Source: CAYHDN01 sp964355425 (GTDB lineage Bacteria; Patescibacteriota; UBA1384; XYA2-FULL-43-10; CAINNR01). Taken from it: a stretch of 14,255 nucleotides of DNA. Each line of letters starts with the position of its first letter. Positions within the stretch are counted from its first letter, which is position 1. The translations under genes were made by a program, and so were the position numbers. Positions 1-4,455 of this stretch are shown piece after piece. The stretch covers positions 1-14,255 of the forward strand of contig CAYHDN010000021.1 in NCBI GenBank assembly GCA_964355425.1, in the 5' to 3' direction. The notes beneath the pieces were generated by a model that saw nothing but the letters and a program-made list of their open reading frames with translations, was not told the DNA's origin and did not search any database.

Positions 1-973
1 CGACGCCAAAATCCTTCAGACTTTCGACTTTCGACTTTCGACTTTCGACTTTCGACTTTCGACTTTCGACTTTCAAATATTCCCCGTTCATCCAATTTAA
101 TTTCTCAATATCAAACACCGCCCCGGCTTTATTGACATTTTTTAGATCAAACTCTTCGACCAATTCCTCGAGAGTAAAAACCTCTCGCTCGTCTTTCGGA
201 TTCCAGCCCAAAAGGGCCATAAAATTTACCAGCGCCTCCGGCAAGTAGCCTTGATCCTTGTATTCGAGAACCGATGTCGCGCCATGGCGCTTTGAAAGTT
301 TTGAGTGGTCCGACCCCAAAATCATCGGGATATGGGCATATTTTGGCGTCTTATAACCTAAAGCCTTCTGCAAAACGATATGCAGTGGTGTGTTTGATAA
401 ATGATCATCACCGCGAATAACGTCTGTGATCCCCATCTCTTGGTCATCAATAACTACTGCTAAATGAAAAGTTGGCGTTCCGTCAGAGCGAAGCAATATT
501 GTATCTGAAAGCGCACCGGAAATCTTGCCATGAATTAGGTCATCACCAATATTTTTCAGAAAATAAGCAACGGAGCTTTCTCTCGGTTTTTCGCCCTTCC
601 AACCAACGAACGCCTTTATTTGTTCAAAAGGAATCTTTAACTGTTCTAGAGCTTTTTTCGCTTGCAAAATTATCGCCCCATCTTTTTCCACCGCCAAACC
701 ATTATTTACAAGTTCTAAAGCTTTTTGTTTATAGATTTCCAAGCGCTTCGACTGATAAAGAATTTCACCATCCCATGAAAGACCAAGCCAAGAAAGTCCA
801 TCGAGAATGTTTTTTTCGAATTCCTTAGTGCTGCGCTCTTTATCAGTATCCTCAATACGCAATAGAAATTCTCCGCCGGAGTGTTTGGCAAAAAGATAAC
901 TAAAAAGCGCAGTTCTGACACTGCCAACATGCAATTCCCCGGTTGGCGATGGCGCAAAGCGAGTTTTGATCAT
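1..973 (-). CDS. gltX: Glutamyl-tRNA synthetase, 3' part cut by window edge
   Basis: This class I aminoacyl-tRNA synthetase charges tRNA-Glu, and probably tRNA-Gln before amidation, in the cytoplasm. The gene starts at the ATG at 973 and runs off the window, so 324 residues are visible. The N-terminal PSPTGELHVGSVRTALF (residues 8-24) holds the HIGH-type motif as HVGS (15-18). KLSKR at 235-239 is the KMSKS loop. Residues near 295 (KLNWMNGEYL) mark the start of the anticodon-binding helical domain. The cysteines that bind zinc in E. coli GluRS are absent, and the region around 90-130 is compact. Directly after GEYL an 8-copy heptanucleotide repeat is read in frame as KVESRKS units (about 301-318). 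AAGG stands two bases before the ATG, too close for an ideal ribosome site. A promoter, structured RNA and terminator lie upstream. Identity is very secure; the effect of the repeat is not known. Confidence 0.96.
   Translation of the reverse strand, partial: MIKTRFAPSPTGELHVGSVRTALFSYLFAKHSGGEFLLRIEDTDKERSTKEFEKNILDGLSWLGLSWDGEILYQSKRLEIYKQKALELVNNGLAVEKDGAIILQAKKALEQLKIPFEQIKAFVGWKGEKPRESSVAYFLKNIGDDLIHGKISGALSDTILLRSDGTPTFHLAVVIDDQEMGITDVIRGDDHLSNTPLHIVLQKALGYKTPKYAHIPMILGSDHSKLSKRHGATSVLEYKDQGYLPEALVNFMALLGWNPKDEREVFTLEELVEEFDLKNVNKAGAVFDIEKLNWMNGEYLKVESRKSKVESRKSKVESLKDFGV
19..74. repeat. Heptanucleotide tandem repeat inside gltX
   Basis: Eight exact copies of GACTTTC on the plus strand (GAAAGTC in the gltX sense) lie head to tail. 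Because 7 is not a multiple of 3, three units encode one KVESRKS heptapeptide, and all three frames of the repeat read the same amino-acid cycle without a stop. A gain or loss of copies other than a multiple of three would shift the frame of the gltX C-terminal domain. It sits at the junction between the catalytic and anticodon-binding domains. Confidence 0.97.
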
Positions 974-1000
974 AGCCTTAATTTAGCACAAAGACGCCTT

Positions 1001-1041
1001 AAAAAGAAGGAGGGCCGGGCTCTCATAAAAGAGAGCCCGGC
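1001..1041 (-). terminator. Intrinsic terminator (or attenuator) before gltX
   Basis: On the minus strand an 11-bp perfect stem (GCCGGGCTCTC at 1041-1031 with GAGAGCCCGGC at 1024-1014) closes a TTTTAT loop. It is followed by CCTCCTTCTTTTT at 1013-1001. The U-run is set off from the stem by a C-rich stretch, so termination may be incomplete. It lies 27 bp before the gltX ATG. It can end the yraN transcript, the small RNA proposed here, or act as an attenuator for gltX. Confidence 0.75.
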
Positions 1042-1127
1042 TCCGGGCAGCTCCGCGACGGATGGTGCGACATCAATCGCGTTGCGACCGACCAATAGCC
1101 ACTCTGGGGGCGACCATCTATCGGTCA
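1001..1127 (-). ncRNA. Candidate small RNA or structured gltX leader
   Basis: A strong promoter at 1162-1134 predicts a start near 1127, and the terminator ends near 1001, giving an RNA of about 125 nt. Its 5' end forms a 9-bp stem, GACCGATAG (1126-1118) with CTATTGGTC (1098-1090), one pair being G-U. The 3' end is the terminator stem. The CCGGGC arm of the terminator can alternatively pair with an upstream GCCCGG, as an antiterminator would. The sequence is GC-rich compared with the flanking genes. No T-box consensus (AGGGTGG...ACCGCG) is visible. It could be a free small RNA or a regulated leader; I recognise no known family. Confidence 0.42.
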
Positions 1128-1133
1128 AACATA

Positions 1134-1162
1134 AAGATATCTGATTTTCCACTATATGTCAA
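1134..1162 (-). promoter_or_regulatory. Sigma-70-type promoter upstream of gltX
   Basis: On the minus strand a perfect -35 TTGACA (1162-1157) is followed by a 17-nt spacer and a -10 TATCTT (1139-1134). The predicted start is near 1127. It lies just after the yraN stop codon and drives the structured RNA and/or gltX. Confidence 0.75.
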
Positions 1163-1182
1163 CGCTTTTTATCAAAATTTCC

Positions 1183-1530
1183 CTAACCCCCTACGGCGTT
1201 TTTTATATGCTCGATTTTCTCTTCGTCAATGCCGACTACATCGATGCGAATATCGCAATTTGGATAGTCTTTTGCCACTGTCAGAGCCAACATCCGCAAC
1301 TTTTTCTGTTTTTTAAAACGAACCAAGTCAGATGCCTTGCCCCAGCCGCCACCGCGAACGGTTTTGACTTCGACAATTACAATAGTTCCGTGATCGTCAG
1401 CTAAAATATCAATCTCCCCGCAAAATAGTTTCAAATTGCGAGCGATGATTTTATAACCGATGGACTCCAAATACTCCGCCGCCAAATCCTCACCATAATT
1501 TCCTGTTGATTTGTTCTTCGATTTGTCCAT
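1183..1530 (-). CDS. yraN: YraN family (UPF0102) nuclease-fold protein
   Basis: This 115-residue protein matches the UPF0102/YraN family, small proteins with a restriction-endonuclease-like fold and no firmly settled role. The N-terminal NYGEDLAAEYLESIGYKIIARN (11-32) is the family's first helix block. The active-site pattern follows as CGEIDILA (E39, D41) and IVEVKTV (E54, K56), the expected D/E-ExK arrangement. Length is normal for the family (about 115-125). The ATG at 1530 is chosen because TATAAT stands only six bases before it, which suggests a leaderless mRNA. There is no Shine-Dalgarno sequence. Its 3' end leads into the promoter and RNA candidate before gltX. It is divergent from the HTH gene at 1622. 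Confidence 0.93.
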   Translation of the reverse strand: MDKSKNKSTGNYGEDLAAEYLESIGYKIIARNLKLFCGEIDILADDHGTIVIVEVKTVRGGGWGKASDLVRFKKQKKLRMLALTVAKDYPNCDIRIDVVGIDEEKIEHIKNAVGG

Positions 1531-1536
1531 AGTTTT

Positions 1537-1542
1537 ATTATA
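1537..1542 (-). promoter_or_regulatory. -10 box of yraN, leaderless type
   Basis: TATAAT at 1542-1537 on the minus strand is separated from the yraN ATG (1530) by AAAACT. With the usual 6-7 nt from -10 to the start, transcription would begin at or next to the A of ATG. No convincing -35 is seen 17 nt upstream (AATTTT). Confidence 0.6.
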
Positions 1543-1555
1543 TCGTTTTTTGCAG

Positions 1556-1584
1556 TTGAAAAATTTTAATGACTTTGCTAGACT
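1556..1584 (+). promoter_or_regulatory. Promoter for the HTH gene
   Basis: TTGAAA (1556-1561), a 17-nt spacer, then TAGACT (1579-1584). The predicted start is near 1591, giving a leader of about 30 nt before the ATG at 1622. It is back to back with the yraN promoter. Confidence 0.55.
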
Positions 1585-1621
1585 GCAAGCAACCAGAAGC
1601 TACGAGGCGGTGAAGAGCAAC

Positions 1622-1945
1622 ATGTCTGAATCGGCGGGAAATATCGCCAATTACGCCAAGCGGGAGGGTTGGGACAGCCAGAAACTAAAAAGTGTCAGGA
1701 GGCTGGCTCGCTACATCTACGACAAGATGCTGCAGGTGGTAGCTTTCAAGGATGAACTTCTTGAGCTCAAGAAGCTTCTGGGCTGGAACTGGAGAGAATT
1801 CGAACGACAAACCGGAATTGTCGAATCAAGCTTCCGGCACTGGTCGAAGGAATCGAGGGAAGCCCGCCCGCCACAAAAAGTCACTCGCGCCTTTGCCCAC
1901 TACTTCGGCCTTCAGGCCATCCGCTACAAACGAGTCCACAGATAA
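1622..1945 (+). CDS. Small helix-turn-helix protein, possible regulator
   Basis: This 107-residue protein has a helical N-terminus (about 1-45: SESAGNIANYAKREGW..., then a basic KLKSVRRLARYIYDKM helix). A C-terminal segment from about 46 to 100 reads like an XRE-type HTH: ELLELKKLLGWNWREFERQTGI, then VESSFRHWSKE, then a proline and a helix ending AHYFGLQA. In that family this layout (recognition helix at SSFRHW, final 'lgl' helix) binds DNA. The ATG at 1622 was chosen because GAGGCGGTG (1604-1612) resembles a ribosome site at suitable distance. The frame is open upstream to 1511, but a start there would precede the promoter. It has its own promoter and terminator, so it is monocistronic. Codons are GC-richer than in the minus-strand neighbours. 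The regulator role is an inference. Confidence 0.72.
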   Translation: MSESAGNIANYAKREGWDSQKLKSVRRLARYIYDKMLQVVAFKDELLELKKLLGWNWREFERQTGIVESSFRHWSKESREARPPQKVTRAFAHYFGLQAIRYKRVHR

Positions 1946-1950
1946 CCCCT

Positions 1951-1981
1951 GGCTTTGCCACCACGGCAAGCCGTTTTTTTT
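1951..1981 (+). terminator. Intrinsic terminator of the HTH gene
   Basis: GGCTTTGCC (1951-1959) pairs with GGCAAGCC (1965-1972) with one bulged T, followed by G and a run of eight T. It starts five bases after the HTH stop codon. Confidence 0.88.
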
Positions 1982-1982
1982 G

Positions 1983-1991
1983 TGCTATAAT
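1983..1991 (+). promoter_or_regulatory. Extended -10 promoter of the exported-protein gene
   Basis: TGCTATAAT: a consensus TATAAT (1986-1991) preceded by TG one base upstream, the extended -10 form that can work without a good -35. It begins right after the T-run of the preceding terminator. The predicted start is near 1998, giving a leader of about 28 nt. Confidence 0.7.
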
Positions 1992-2010
1992 TGCGGAAGA
2001 TCACGGCACC

Positions 2011-2018
2011 AAAGGAGG
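2011..2018 (+). promoter_or_regulatory. Strong ribosome binding site
   Basis: AAAGGAGG, seven bases before the GTG at 2026. It is nearly a full match to the 16S 3' end and decides the GTG start over the ATG at 2038. It is the strongest Shine-Dalgarno sequence in the window. Confidence 0.85.
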
Positions 2019-2025
2019 TGGCGAG

Positions 2026-2685
2026 GTGAGAACAGCGATGCTCATTGTCGCACTTATCTTCTGCCTGCCCCTATGGGCACAGGAGACAGTCCATCCGCTC
2101 ACGGATCTGCTACCTTTGACACTTGACATCAAAGAGGAGACAGACCCATCCGCCGACTTGCCGCTGACTCTAAGTCTTGAATACGGCAGTCAAAGGTCAT
2201 ACGGAAGAATTGAAGATCAGATCTTCAATTTCCGCATAACTCACAACGGAGAATTCTTCTCCCAGATTGACATGGACTGGGCAGTACTAAGTCATGGCGC
2301 AAAGTGTCTGGATGACAACTGGTGGGCCGGACTGACCGCCAAATACAGAAACCCGCCACATGAGAGAAGCGGACTGGTCGGATCGACCGTCGAGCCGGCA
2401 CAAATGTTCCTCCAATTGCATCACAGGACGCGAAGAATAGAAGGCCGCTTCTACATCCCGCTGATACTCGAAATCGAAGATCAAAAAGTGAACCCCTGGG
2501 TCGAGATCGAGCGGCTGACGCTGATCGAGGTCGGCCAAACATCGCTTTTTCTTCGAGGCCAATATGAACTTGGAGGCAAACCGGAGTTTGACTTCGGGGT
2601 ATGTCAGCGTATCAAATTTATCGAGGCCAGAGCTCTGGCCTCCGGTAATTGGTCGATACGCGCCAGTGCCAGTACCAACTTCTGA
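2026..2685 (+). CDS. Exported beta-rich protein of unknown function
   Basis: I do not recognise the family. The 219-residue product begins with a classic Sec signal peptide: MRTAM, a hydrophobic core LIVALIFCLPL, and a likely cut after LWA or LWAQ (about residue 18-19). There is no lipobox. The mature part is built of alternating polar/hydrophobic stretches typical of beta strands (for example SLEYGSQRSYGRI, FNFRITHNGEFFSQIDMDW, TSLFLRGQYELGGKPEFDFGV). It is rich in Trp/Tyr/Phe and ends WSIRASASTNF, with a terminal Phe like many outer-membrane barrels. Two cysteines in the mature chain could form a disulfide. Expression signals are strong: extended -10, AAAGGAGG site, GTG start, and a terminator overlapping the TGA. 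It is GC-richer than the flanking minus-strand genes, as is the HTH gene before it, so the pair may have been acquired together. A barrel would be odd in Patescibacteria, which are thought to lack an outer membrane; a secreted beta-sandwich is the alternative. Confidence 0.85.
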   Translation: MRTAMLIVALIFCLPLWAQETVHPLTDLLPLTLDIKEETDPSADLPLTLSLEYGSQRSYGRIEDQIFNFRITHNGEFFSQIDMDWAVLSHGAKCLDDNWWAGLTAKYRNPPHERSGLVGSTVEPAQMFLQLHHRTRRIEGRFYIPLILEIEDQKVNPWVEIERLTLIEVGQTSLFLRGQYELGGKPEFDFGVCQRIKFIEARALASGNWSIRASASTNF

Positions 2686-2717
2686 CCGGCCCCGCACCAC
2701 GCAGGCCGGTTTTTTTA
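2685..2717 (+). terminator. Intrinsic terminator of the exported-protein gene
   Basis: ACCGGCC (2685-2691) pairs with GGCCGGT (2704-2710) over a 12-nt loop, followed by seven more T. The stem begins on the last base of the TGA stop codon. Confidence 0.9.
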
Positions 2718-2740
2718 TCTCGACAAGCTCGGTATCACAA

Positions 2741-2790
2741 AAACGCCACCTAAGGGGACCCTTTGGGTCGCCATTACTGGGGCGTTTTTT
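2741..2790. terminator. Bidirectional terminator between convergent genes
   Basis: An outer stem AAACGCC (2741-2747) with GGCGTTT (2781-2787) carries T-runs on both strands (GGCGTTTTTT on plus; GGCGTTTTTGTG on minus). An inner hairpin GACCC-TTT-GGGTC (2757-2769) sits in its loop. It ends rplS transcription on the minus strand and backs up the plus-strand terminator at 2685. Confidence 0.82.
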
Positions 2791-2805
2791 ATATCAGGTC
2801 CAAAT

Positions 2806-3360
2806 TTATTTTTTATCTTCTTTATCCTCTACAACCTCTTCATCTTCTGGTGTAGGACTTTCAGCTCCTTCATGTGCCTTGAGAGCCGCTTCGGCCTTCT
2901 TCTCCATCTCGGCGTCCTGCACCGCTTTTGCCGCTTTAGCCGCTTCGGCCTCCTTGGCTGTCTCTTCGGCAATTTTCTCTAATTCCTTCTCGGCTTCCGG
3001 CTCCTCCCACATCTGGTGATCGCGGTTTAGCTCTTTCAAACGGGCGTTCTTGCCGGACAAATCACGCATAAAGTAGAGCTTACTTCGACGAACGCGTGAC
3101 TGCTTCACCCGCTCAATTTTGACCACCCGCGGCGAATGAAGGAGAAATACTCTCTCGACCCCGACACCAAACGACTCCTTGCGTACAGTGAAGGTGCCAT
3201 CAAGCGTCTTGCCACCATGAGTGGCGATCACCAAACCTTCGAAAACCTGTACGCGCTCCTTGTCGCCTTCTTTGATGATTTGATGAACGCGAAGAGTGTC
3301 CCCGGTTGCGATCTCGGGGATATTCTTTTTCATGTGTTTGGTGAAAATTTGTTGATTCAT
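2806..3360 (-). CDS. rplS: 50S ribosomal protein L19 with long acidic tail
   Basis: L19 sits at the 30S-50S interface of the ribosome. The 184-residue reading from the ATG at 3360 has the family core: IATGDTLRVHQIIKEGDKERVQVFEGLVIA (17-46), the RKESFGVGVERVFLLHSPRV block (60-79) and RRSKLYFMRDLSGKNARLKE (91-110). Bacterial L19 usually ends near residue 115. Here an Ala/Glu/Lys-rich, probably helical tail runs from about 119 to 184 and ends in acidic and lysine residues. The frame is open up to 3423, but those extra codons read through a repetitive region, so the ATG at 3360 (MNQQIFTKHMKKN) is preferred. There is no Shine-Dalgarno sequence. trmD and rpsP, usual neighbours in many bacteria, are not beside it. 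The next identifiable gene upstream is a short ORF 361 bp away. Confidence 0.95.
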   Translation of the reverse strand: MNQQIFTKHMKKNIPEIATGDTLRVHQIIKEGDKERVQVFEGLVIATHGGKTLDGTFTVRKESFGVGVERVFLLHSPRVVKIERVKQSRVRRSKLYFMRDLSGKNARLKELNRDHQMWEEPEAEKELEKIAEETAKEAEAAKAAKAVQDAEMEKKAEAALKAHEGAESPTPEDEEVVEDKEDKK

Positions 3361-3475
3361 AGTTAATCCAATGGTCAATTCAATGGTTACTCGGTTATTA
3401 ATTCGATAGTTACTCGATCGCAAAACAATTGAATAACAACTGGATTACCACAGAGTTACTACTTGATTACTTCTT
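3361..3475. repeat. Degenerate ~11-12 bp tandem repeat in the rplS leader
   Basis: On the minus strand the stretch reads as about ten imperfect units around the theme AGTAACYATYGA. Examples are AGTAACTATCG, AGTAACCATTG, ATTGACCATTGG and ATTAACTATG. Units drift in length by a base or so. It reaches the rplS start codon. No clear promoter is visible; TTGCGA-17-TAATAA inside it is weak. The region holds no gene. Confidence 0.6.
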
Positions 3476-3480
3476 GACCC

Positions 3481-3710
3481 TCCTCACACTCCTCTATCCC
3501 CGATACGAGATCGGATGCAGAGGATGTGGCCCCCGCGACAAGACGTCGTCGGGGGACCGGATGTAGAAAATGCACTGATGTAGTGCGACGGCGGAGGGGC
3601 TGTCGCGCCTCCGCCGTTTATAGCGGGCTGGCACCTGAATCTGCAGGAGTCAGGTGCTGATCACTCGGCATTTAGCCAGGCGATGGTCGAGCTCGCCACC
3701 ATCGGCTGGC
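3481..3710 (-). other. Array of strong GC-rich hairpins, no recognised RNA family
   Basis: On the minus strand, in order: GCCAG-C-CGATGGT with ACCATCG-C-CTGGC (3710-3675, one mismatch); an 8-bp GCACCTGA/TCAGGTGC stem near 3655-3630; a 10-bp ACGGCGGAGG/CCTCCGCCGT stem (about 3619-3590); a 5-bp GCACT/AGTGC stem followed by ATTTTCT near 3580; a long stem GGTCCCC...GGGGGCC (3559-3529); and a composite stem CACATCCTCT...AGAGGAGTGTG (about 3527-3481). The gene-free stretch 3361-3721 consists of this array and the repeat next to rplS. It could be a structured 3' end of the 3722 gene, the 5' leader of rplS, or a separate RNA. Conserved RNase P, tmRNA and 4.5S RNA sequences were looked for and not seen. 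Confidence 0.5.
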
Positions 3711-3721
3711 CGTGGTTGTAC

Positions 3722-3925
3722 TCAAGCCGTGACGCCGTCAACGCCCAGACCGATTGCCGACGCGTATGACGCCGGCAAAAAGTTCGACGGCAACCCACTC
3801 AGTGGCCTCAGCGACGCCCTAAAGCTCTGAGCCTCTGGAGAGTCATAGACCGCCTCGCGTTCCGCGGGCGTCATCTCCTCAACCGTCTTCACGGCTGCTT
3901 TGCGACCTGAGGTCTTGCCTTCCAC
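3722..3925 (-). CDS. Probable small protein of unknown function, 67 residues
   Basis: I do not recognise this protein. It starts at a GTG (3925) ten bases after an AGGAG ribosome site (3940-3936). The N-terminus is basic (EGKTSGRKAAVKT). It is followed by an acidic amphipathic stretch, VEEMTPAEREAVYDSPEAQ (about 15-33), then a Pro/Leu/Ala/Gly-rich end with SGLPSNFLPASYASAIGLG. There is no signal peptide or membrane segment. Codons favour G or C in the third position, like the plus-strand cassette and dnaA and unlike dnaE or the M16 gene. A hairpin (3942-3966) stands directly upstream of the ribosome site and a strong hairpin lies just past the stop. Two ATGs at 3935 and 3932 sit closer to the site, but in another frame that stops after about 18 codons. 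The gene could be spurious, part of a structured RNA. Confidence 0.5.
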   Translation of the reverse strand: MEGKTSGRKAAVKTVEEMTPAEREAVYDSPEAQSFRASLRPLSGLPSNFLPASYASAIGLGVDGVTA

Positions 3926-3935
3926 TTCCCATCAT

Positions 3936-3966
3936 CTCCTAGCATGTTGGGGCCTTACCCCCATGC
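3936..3966 (-). promoter_or_regulatory. Hairpin directly before a ribosome binding site
   Basis: On the minus strand GCATG-GGGG-TAAGG-CCCC-AA-CATGC (3966-3942) folds into a nine-pair stem with an AA bulge. AGGAG (3940-3936) begins one base after it. The closeness suggests it could affect ribosome access to the 3722-3925 frame, or stabilise its mRNA. Confidence 0.45.
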
Positions 3967-4132
3967 CGCCAGGAGACCTTGCTGCAATGCAGTCTTCTCT
4001 AGTCATGGGTTTTCGGCCTTTCCCAGAATAAGGTCCGAATTGCGTCTGCCGACGGCTTTTATCCCTTCGCAGAATGTACGAATGTACTCCGCAACCTTTA
4101 TGGTTGCAGATAACTAACCACCAAAATGATGA
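3967..4132. other. Intergenic stretch after rpmA
   Basis: There is no gene here. It holds a hairpin GCAACC-TTTAT-GGTTGC (4091-4107), which has no T-run on either side and is therefore a weak terminator candidate for rpmA. It also holds an exact tandem pair of GAATGTAC (4072-4079 and 4080-4087). On the minus strand CGTC-GGCA-GACG lies near 4050. No promoter can be called with confidence. Confidence 0.5.
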
Positions 4133-4414
4133 TCACTTATCCGAAACCACACTGACGCGAGTTTTCTTGATTCCTGATCCAGAGAAAGCAGTTTTTCGTA
4201 TTTGTGAAAACTCAATCACCCCATCCTTCAAGGCAAATAGCGTGTAGTCGCCACCAGTGCCAACGTTTTTTCCGGCCAGATATTTTGTCCCTTTTTGCCG
4301 GACGATGATATTGCCGGCAACAACTTTTTGGCTGCCGAAAAGCTTAACCCCAAGACGCTTGGAGACACTGTCTCTGCCTAAACTTGTACTACCGCCGGCT
4401 TTCTTATGAGCCAT
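4133..4414 (-). CDS. rpmA: 50S ribosomal protein L27
   Basis: L27 reaches the peptidyl-transferase centre with its N-terminal tail. The 93-residue product starts AHKKAGGSTSLGRDS and continues SKRLGVKLFGSQKVVAGNIIVRQKGTKY, LAGKNVGTGGDYTLFALKDGVIEF, all family hallmarks; length is normal. The first tail residues are conserved, but the usual STRNGRDS or STKNGRDS reads STSLGRDS. There is no Firmicutes-type cleavable N-terminal extension. The ATG at 4414 follows AGGA by six bases. It lies 21 bp after the methyltransferase stop, so the two are likely one operon. rplU, its usual partner, is not in this window. Confidence 0.98.
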   Translation of the reverse strand: MAHKKAGGSTSLGRDSVSKRLGVKLFGSQKVVAGNIIVRQKGTKYLAGKNVGTGGDYTLFALKDGVIEFSQIRKTAFSGSGIKKTRVSVVSDK

Positions 4415-4423
4415 TTTTCCTAA

Positions 4424-4455
4424 AGCTAATAGCTATTAGCTGTCAGCTGACAGCT
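4424..4455. repeat. Two overlapping perfect 18-bp palindromes
   Basis: AGCTAATAGCTATTAGCT (4424-4441) and AGCTGTCAGCTGACAGCT (4438-4455) are each their own reverse complement and share AGCT. They cover the last codons and stop of the methyltransferase gene (…LSADS-stop) and the spacer before rpmA. AGCT recurs five times at 7-bp spacing. Confidence 0.95.

Noticed and set aside
19..74. CRISPR array
   Set aside because: The heptamers are contiguous, with no spacers, and are read through in a coding gene.
1001..1013. CCTCCTT as an anti-Shine-Dalgarno or AAGGAGG as a plus-strand ribosome site
   Set aside because: On the plus strand no start codon with an open frame follows at a usable distance; on the minus strand it is more simply the terminator tail.
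1001..1127. T-box riboswitch before gltX
   Set aside because: The position fits, but the conserved T-box bulge (AGGGTGG...ACCGCG) and a specifier loop are not found.
970..1152. 60-residue minus-strand frame upstream of gltX
   Set aside because: Its start overlaps the -10 box and it runs through the terminator hairpin; its composition is not protein-like.
3361..3423. N-terminal extension of L19 starting at 3423
   Set aside because: The extra 21 residues come from the repeat region and have no counterpart in L19; the ATG at 3360 fits the family length.
3361..4132. RNase P RNA, tmRNA or 4.5S RNA
   Set aside because: The conserved strings (GAGGAAAGTCC, the tmRNA 5'/3' tRNA-like ends, GGAAGGAAGCAG) are absent on both strands. 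One TTCGACG on the plus strand near 3782 lacks the rest of a tmRNA 5' end.
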